A DNA stretch of 12,318 nt. Origin: Baffinella frigidus (taxonomy: Eukaryota > Cryptophyceae > Cryptomonadales > Baffinellaceae). Each line of letters starts with the position of its first letter. Within the stretch, counting starts at the first letter, position 1. The notes beneath the pieces are model-generated. The model saw only the letters and a program-made list of their open reading frames with translations. It had not been told where the DNA came from and did no database searches. Where the stretch lies: contig MU646603.1 in the NCBI GenBank assembly GCA_026770585.1, positions 433,885 to 446,202 of the forward strand. The letters are read 5' to 3'. Shown here piece by piece: positions 6,077 through 12,003 of this stretch. The translations under genes were made by a program, and so were the position numbers.

Positions 6077-6180
6077 TATCCCTCAAGTGACCATAGGGTG
6101 GATATTTACCCTAACTCGCCCTAGGCAGGTCCTAGGGCCCTAACGTAGGGTGTATCAGCCTACTGGGCACTTGAGGGATA
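6077..6180. mobile_element. MITE family A, complete copy
   Basis: A 104-nt palindromic element. Left end TATCCCTCAAGTGACC, right end GGGCACTTGAGGGATA, inverted with one mismatch. The TA at each outer edge is compatible with a TA target-site duplication, as in Tc1/mariner-type (Stowaway-like) MITEs. The core has CCTAGGG and CCTAACGTAGGG motifs shared in style with family B. Non-coding, so it would need a transposase elsewhere. Confidence 0.75.
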
Positions 6181-6650
6181 TGACTGGCGTGTCTTGCGAC
6201 GGAGCGCTCTGCGGAGCGTTCCGCTGAGGGCTTTCAGGGTTGTCCCCGGGGCATCTCTCGCTGCGACGTGCGTGTTTTTTAAAAGAAGCTCGCTTCCCAC
6301 GTGTGTGTCTCTTAGTGTGTATTGTACCACGCCCCCACACCCTACCCCAGCGCCGCCCTTGAGCTGATGCGACTGCTGGTGACTCATTGAGAGGGCGGAT
6401 GTTGATGACTATTGAGAGGGCATTTCTCCGCGCCCTGCTCCAGCGCGCCACTCTCTCCCCCTTTCTCTCATTTTCCGAGCATGCCGCATCCGCGCGGAAG
6501 GCAGCCTGTCCCGCCAACAGATGCGGCACTGTCTGCACACTGTTTCCTACTTACGTTTCGATTCCCGTGCGCGCGCTTCCCTGCTGGAAACCGCGGCAAA
6601 ATGTTTTCTCACGTGAACACGTGACGAAATCCCTGTTCGTACCCAGCTAA
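6181..6650. other. Intergenic stretch with no recognised feature
   Basis: Unique, GC-rich sequence between the plus-strand gene and the MITE cluster. No splice-flanked exon with a recognisable peptide was found on either strand. The overlapping open frames are arginine/alanine-rich and unconvincing. Confidence 0.4.
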
Positions 6651-6704
6651 TGTGTCCACTGTGCGCACCCAGCGTACGCACAGTCCTTCTAGTGGACGTG
6701 ACTA

Positions 6705-6826
6705 CAGAGGTACCTCGCTCATGAGAAAACGCCCCCCCCTAGGACCCTACAGTAGGCCTGTGCCCAGGGTCCTATGGTGGTCCCTAGCTAGGGCGTGGGC
6801 AGTTTCTTATGAGCGAGGTGCCCCTG
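6705..6826. mobile_element. MITE family B, complete copy with inferable empty site
   Basis: A 122-nt element flanked by TA (6703-6704 and 6827-6828). Left end CAGAGGTACCTCGCTCATGA, right end CGAGGTGCCCCTG, whose reverse complement is CAGGGGCACCTCGCTCATAA. The terminal repeats run about 30 nt with few mismatches. The core is CCTAGGACCCTACAGTAGG-like. No coding capacity; the frames giving 'SEVPLY' and 'YRGTSL' peptides are translations of the terminal repeats. Confidence 0.85.
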
Positions 6827-6881
6827 TATGGGAAACTAATCTACACGGGACTTTCTCCCCAGATGTCTAGGCTGCGTGCAC

Positions 6882-7027
6882 CGTAGGTCCCTAGGAATAG
6901 GCCTACTGCAAGGTCCTCTAGGGGGGGGGCTGTTTCGTATGAGCGAGGCACCCCTAAGACCCTACCGTAGGACCATGCCTAGGTGGTCCTAGGGGGGGGG
7001 CGGTTTCTTATGAGCGAGGTGCCCCTG
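6882..7027. mobile_element. Two truncated MITE family B copies in tandem (right halves)
   Basis: Two right-hand halves follow one another: CTGTTTCGTATGAGCGAGGC (6930-6949) and CGGTTTCTTATGAGCGAGGT, then GCCCCTGTA (7001-7029). Each is preceded by a CCTAGG/GTAGG core and an eight- or nine-G run. The left terminal repeats are missing. The second copy ends next to a TA (7028-7029). Confidence 0.65.
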
Positions 7028-7147
7028 TACCCCTCTAAGCCTCTAGGCAGCGTGCGAGGCCTTGCGCTCCTTCTAATGGACGTGACTATGGTAAAACCAC
7101 GCCGGCTATCCTACACGGGACTGTGTAGAAAATGGCTGGCCAGATGG

Positions 7148-7267
7148 CTAGGCAGCGTGCGAAGCCTTGCGCAGCGCCGGGACTTGCTGGACGAAGGCAG
7201 CGATGAGGGTGTTGGCCTCGGCGGCTGACACCCCGTTCTTGGCGAGGAGGCGCAGCGCCTTGTCCTC
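7148..7267 (-). CDS. VWA-type gene, last exon
   Basis: Acceptor GGTGCTATGGCAG, then 39 codons and TAG (7150-7148). The peptide opens EDKALRLLAKNGVSAAEA, continues with LIAAFVQQVPALR and ends KASHAA. Joined to the previous exon in phase 0 it gives EWELQ|EDKALRLLAKNG, the usual 'EWEL - K - A - x - x - W/L-L' pattern that closes VWA5A/PARP4-like proteins. Confidence 0.82.
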   Translation of the reverse strand, partial: EDKALRLLAKNGVSAAEANTLIAAFVQQVPALRKASHAA

Positions 7268-7335
7268 CTGCCATAGCACCAACCCCGTCACATGCTGAAC
7301 AGTCTCTCTCTCACACACTCTCTCTCACACACACA

Positions 7336-7386
<51 letters not shown>

Positions 7387-10300
7387 CACTCCCCCCGCGT
7401 TCTCCCACGCCGTTCTTGACGAGGAGGCGCAGCGCTTTGTCCTCCTGCCAAGGGGAAAAGGCGGCACCATACCACCAACCCCGTCACGTGTTGAATAGTC
7501 TCTCTCTCTCCCTCTCTCTCTCCCTCTCTCCCTCTCTCCCTCTCTCCCTCTCTCCCTCTCTCCCTCTCTCCCTCTCTCTCTGTCCCTCGTTCTCTCTTTC
7601 TCTATCCCTCTCTATCCCTCTCGCAAGCGTACACGGAGCACGTTTTGCCGGGGGGTGCAACAACAAGGCTCTCGACACGGTTTCGGGCGGCCGTATTGGT
7701 AGCAATCAAGGTCTCTGCCCGGGCGCTTTCCCTCTCCAGAGTCGACGTATTCGCACCGCACACGCAGCATGCCAACTTGAGGAGTACAGGGGTACCTCGC
7801 TCACAAGAAACCGCCACACCCCTAGGACCACCGTAGAGGCCCAGGGGGTGGCAGTTTCTTACGAGCGAGGTACCCCTGTAGTGTGACACGCAACCCGAGG
7901 GAGGCAAAGGAAGGACCTGGAGCTCCCACTCCTGGCGGAAGGAAGCGAAGAGGGTGCGCAACGCGGCCAGCGCCACCAGCGTCGCCACCAACCCCGCGTC
8001 CGAGGGCGCCCCTTCGTTCACACCAAGGCGTTAGCTCCACCCTCTTTCTCGAGAAACCTTGATTGCTTCCAACACTTGTCAGACACAGGGGGAGCTTTGC
8101 CACCAGCCCCATGTCCGAGGGCGCGCCTGATGTATCATGTTGTTAAGTCGAGGTCCGGGCGCGCCTGGTTCATTCACCCCCCGCCACATCAGCCACAGCG
8201 CCAATAGCCCCACGTCCGAGGGGGCGCCTAGTTTGACCACACACAAGGCACTGCTGTCAGCCACGGGGTGGGGGGGTCGCCTCTCTCCTTTGACGTTGAG
8301 GGATTAGAGTTTCGGGTTTGGGTTTTGGGGAGTAGAGTTTACGGTTTAGTGGTTAGGGATTAGGGTTCAAGGTTTAGTGTTTAGGGTTTAGGGATTAGGG
8401 TCCAGGGTTTAGGGTTTAGGGTTTAAGGTTTAGGGTTTAGGGTTTAGGGTTTAGGATTTAGGGTTTGGGGTTTGCTAGGGTTGAGGGTTGAGGGTTTAGG
8501 GTTGAGGGTTTAGGTTTGAGGATTGATGGTTGAGGGATGAGGGTTCAGGGTTGAGGGATTAGGGTCTAGGGTTGAGGGTTGAGGTTTTGTTGGAGTTTAG
8601 TGTTTAGGGTTTAGGGTTTAGGGTATAGGGTATAGGGTTTAGGGTTTAGGGTTCATGGTATACGATATAGGGGTTAGGATTCAGCGTTTAGGGTTTGAGA
8701 AGCCATGCCTAGATCGTGTACCATGAACCTTAAACCCGAAACACTCAAAAACCCAGAGGGGGCGCACACCGGGGACGTGCACGAGGGCGGTGAGGTCGGC
8801 GAGCGGCGCGCCGAGGCAGGTTGCGAGCCTCGCGTCCAGCGCGAACGCCCCGTCTGCTTTCTGCAGCATGCACAGCGCGAATACCTCGCCTGCGACCAAG
8901 GGGAGGTGTTTCCATGAAGACTGGGAGTGTGTTTATTGGACGTGGCCGGTACTGAAGTTGGACACGCGCGAAGTAAAGCAGGACGCGACGCCCTGTCCGC
9001 TTTCTGCAGCATGCAGAGTGCGAACACCTCGCCTGCGAACACGGGACGAATTTGCCAGGAATTAGTCGAGGAGGAGTGCAAGGAGGAGAGTCTCTTCAAT
9101 ACATCTTCACCTCGAGAATCGGTGGTGCCAGAGTAGGATGTGTCTTCTCATTTGCTCTCACAGGCGGTCGCACAACCTCAACCCCAACCCCTTAAACCCC
9201 TATACCCCTGAACCCTGAACCCTACACCCTACACCCTAAACAGGCGGGGAAGAACTTCCAGGGGCGGCGGCGGGCGAGGCCTCCTTCTTGGCCTCCTCCT
9301 TCCTGTCGCGCCGAGAAGGCGCCGTTGGCTTCTTGGGCCGCGGCGCAGGCGGGGCCTGCTAGGGTTGAGGGTTTAGTGTAGGGTGTAGGGTGTGGGGTTT
9401 GGGGTTCAGGGTTTAGGGTTTAGTGTTTAGGATTTAGTGTTTGGGTTGCAGGGAGCAGGGTTTAGGGTTTAGGGTTTAGGGTTTAGGGTTTAGGGTGAGG
9501 GTTTAGGGTTTCGGGTTTCGCCTCCTCCCTCTCCTCGTCCGGGGCCAGGTCGTCCATGGCCGTATCCTCGTCGCACTCCCCCTCCTCCTCCTCCTCGTGC
9601 GCCATCCTGGGGGGGGACGCGCCTGCGGTGCCGCGCAACAGTGTTCAGGACGGCACGCATCAGGGCTCACAATGCTGATTCGGTACCGGGGTGTGGTGTG
9701 TGTCCATCACCGCCACCCGTTGTCTGAGTCTTCTCTCACATAGCAGGCGCGAATGTCAGCATCTCAGCAGGAGAGCTTGTGCGAATGTCAGTATCTCAGC
9801 AAGAGAGTCTGTGTGCAAGCCTGCGTCCGGGCCCCGGTTTCCGACTGTTTCCCAGCAAGACCAAGTACAACCCCCCAACTTCCCAACGGGTCGCAACGGT
9901 ATAGGGAATAGGGAATAGGGAATAGGGAATAGGGAATAGAGAATAGGGAATAGGGAATAGGGTGTAGGGGTAAAGGGTAGAGGGTAAAGGGTAGACAATA
10001 GCGGGTAGGGGGCAGAGGGTAGCGGGTAGAAAGTAGCGGGTAAAGGGAAGAGGGTAGAGGGTAGAGGGTAGAGGGTAGAGGGTAGAGAGAAGAGAGTATA
10101 GGGTATAGGTTATAGGGTATAGGGTATAGGTTATAGGGTATAGGGTATAGGTTATAGGGTATAGGGTATAGGGTATAGGGTATAGGGTATAGAGTATAGG
10201 GTATAGAGTATAGGGTATAGGGTATAGGGTATAGCGTATAGGGTACAGGGTATAGGGTACAGGGTATATGGTAAAGGGTATAGGGTGTAGGGTGTAGGGT

Positions 10301-11838
10301 CAAGGGCATAAGGAATAGGGTATAGGGTATAGGGTATAGGGTAAAGGGTAAAGGGTAAAGGGTATCGGGTATAGGGTACAGGGAAAAGGGTATAGGGTAC
10401 AGGGTGTAGGGTGCACCGTCCCAGGCCTCCATGCCGCCAGCGTCGTCGAGCGCCGCGCACTCGGCAGCCTCCCCAGTCCCGAACGCGTCTTCAGCCGCGA
10501 ACCCCCTGGAAGTGATGTGGGGTGTGAGGTCGGGTTTTGGGTTTTGGGTCCGCACGCACGTCCACTGTGATGTGAGGATCCGAGTAAAGGGGTACAGGTT
10601 TGGGTCTGTGCCAAGTCCCGCTCAGCTGCCCTTCCTCGATAGAGCTCTCTTCCACCAGACAGAGCTCTCTTCCCCCATCAGCAGCAAGGTAACAACCGCC
10701 TTCTCTCTGGCCATTCACCCTCGCGAACACCGCCCGCCTGAAAGCTGAAACGCAACTAGGGTTTAGGGTGTAGGGTTTGGGGTGAAGGCCATAGGGTCTA
10801 GGGTATAGGGGGTAGGGTGTAGGGTGTAGGGTGTAGGGTGTAGGGTTCAGGGTTCAGGGTTCAGACTTTAGTGTTTAGGCTTTAGGGTCCACAGTTTAGG
10901 GTTGAGGTTTAAGGGTAGGGGTTGAGGGTTGAGGATCGAGGATTGAGGTGTTTGATAGGGGAGCATAGTTGACAGCAGAAGTCAGTTTAGGGTCTAAGGT
11001 TGAGGGTTGAGGGTTGAGGGTGGAAGGTTTAGGGTTCAGGATGGCGGGTTTGGGGTTCAGGACACACTTGGCAGAGGCGGTCTTGGACTTCATCTTCTTG
11101 GCTCCTTTCTTCCCCAGGAGCGAGGAGCGCACCTGTTTAGGGTTTGGGGTTTAGAGTTTAGGGTTTAGAGTTTAGAGTTTAGGGGTTAGGGTTTAGGATT
11201 TAGGGTATAGGGCTTAGGGGTTATGGATTAGGGTTTAGGCTTTAGGGCTTAGGGTGTAGGGTGTAGGGTTTATGGTTTAGGGTTTAGGGTTTAGGGTTTA
11301 GGGTTTAGGGTTTAGGGTGTAGGGTTCAGGGTTTAGGGATAGGGTTTAGGGTTTAGGGTTTAAGGTTTGGAGTTGAGTGACACGTGCGTGATACTGATGT
11401 CGCAGGCGTGAGTAGTCAGTGCTCGAAACCGGAGAGGAGAGAACAAGACCCTCTTTTCGCGTGTACCATACATTGTTGAGTGAGGGAAAGGTGTATAGGT
11501 GTTCTGACAGATTCGACTCTGATCTGCGACGGGTCCTGAAGCCTACCCCCCCTCCCACCCCAACCCCGCAGGACGAACCAAGACCCACTCACACACATCT
11601 CACGAGCAAAGAGCCGGTCTTGCTTCTGACGCACTCTGCACGTCTCTCTGTGTCTGTCTCTCTCTGGCTCCGTCTATCTCCCTCGCTCTCTCTCTCGCTC
11701 TCTCTCTCGCTCGCTCGCTCTCGCTCTCTCTCGCTCTCTCTCGCTCTCTCTCTCTCACACACACTCTCTCTCTCTGGGGCGCGCACCGCACTCCCGACCG
11801 CGCCGACTGCGCCGATCAGGCCCGAGACCGCTCCGACC

Positions 11839-11870
<32 letters not shown>

Positions 11871-11872
11871 CA

Positions 11873-11907
<35 letters not shown>

Positions 11908-11966
11908 TCGCTCTCTCTCTCACACACACACTCTCTCTCTCTCTCTCTTTCTCTCTCTCACACACA

Positions 11967-12003
<37 letters not shown>

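Larger units (their letters stand above)
6652..7167. repeat. Tandem copies of the 3' end of the VWA-type gene
   Basis: The segment around the stop of the VWA gene (plus strand CTAGGCAGCGTGCGAAGCCTTGCG at 7148-7171) recurs as CTAGGCAGCGTGCGAGGCCT (7044-7063) and as degenerate CTAGGCTGCGTGCACCG (6868-6884). The adjoining CCTTCTARTGGACGTGACTA (6685-6704 and 7071-7090) and CTACACGGGACT (6841-6852 and 7112-7123) are repeated in the same order. MITE copies have inserted within these repeats. Confidence 0.65.

Noticed and set aside
6200-6640. Possible gene in the intergenic stretch
   Set aside because: Several short open frames on both strands, but none has a family motif or splice-supported boundaries.
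6652-7886. Plus and minus frames containing SEVPLY / YRGTSLTRN peptides
   Set aside because: These are the terminal inverted repeats of MITE family B read on both strands, not a protein family.
9749-9812. CRISPR-like array
   Set aside because: Two adjacent 32-nt units with no spacers, in eukaryotic intron sequence.
9788-10555. 255-codon minus-strand open frame (YTLYPIPYTLYPIP type)
   Set aside because: It is the TATAGGG heptamer satellite read in rotating frames. Only the part at 10505-10417 is exon-like, and that part has its own splice sites.
8285-11372. A true chromosome end (telomere)
   Set aside because: The repeats are short, degenerate and interrupted by conserved exons. They are interstitial and do not run to either edge of the window.
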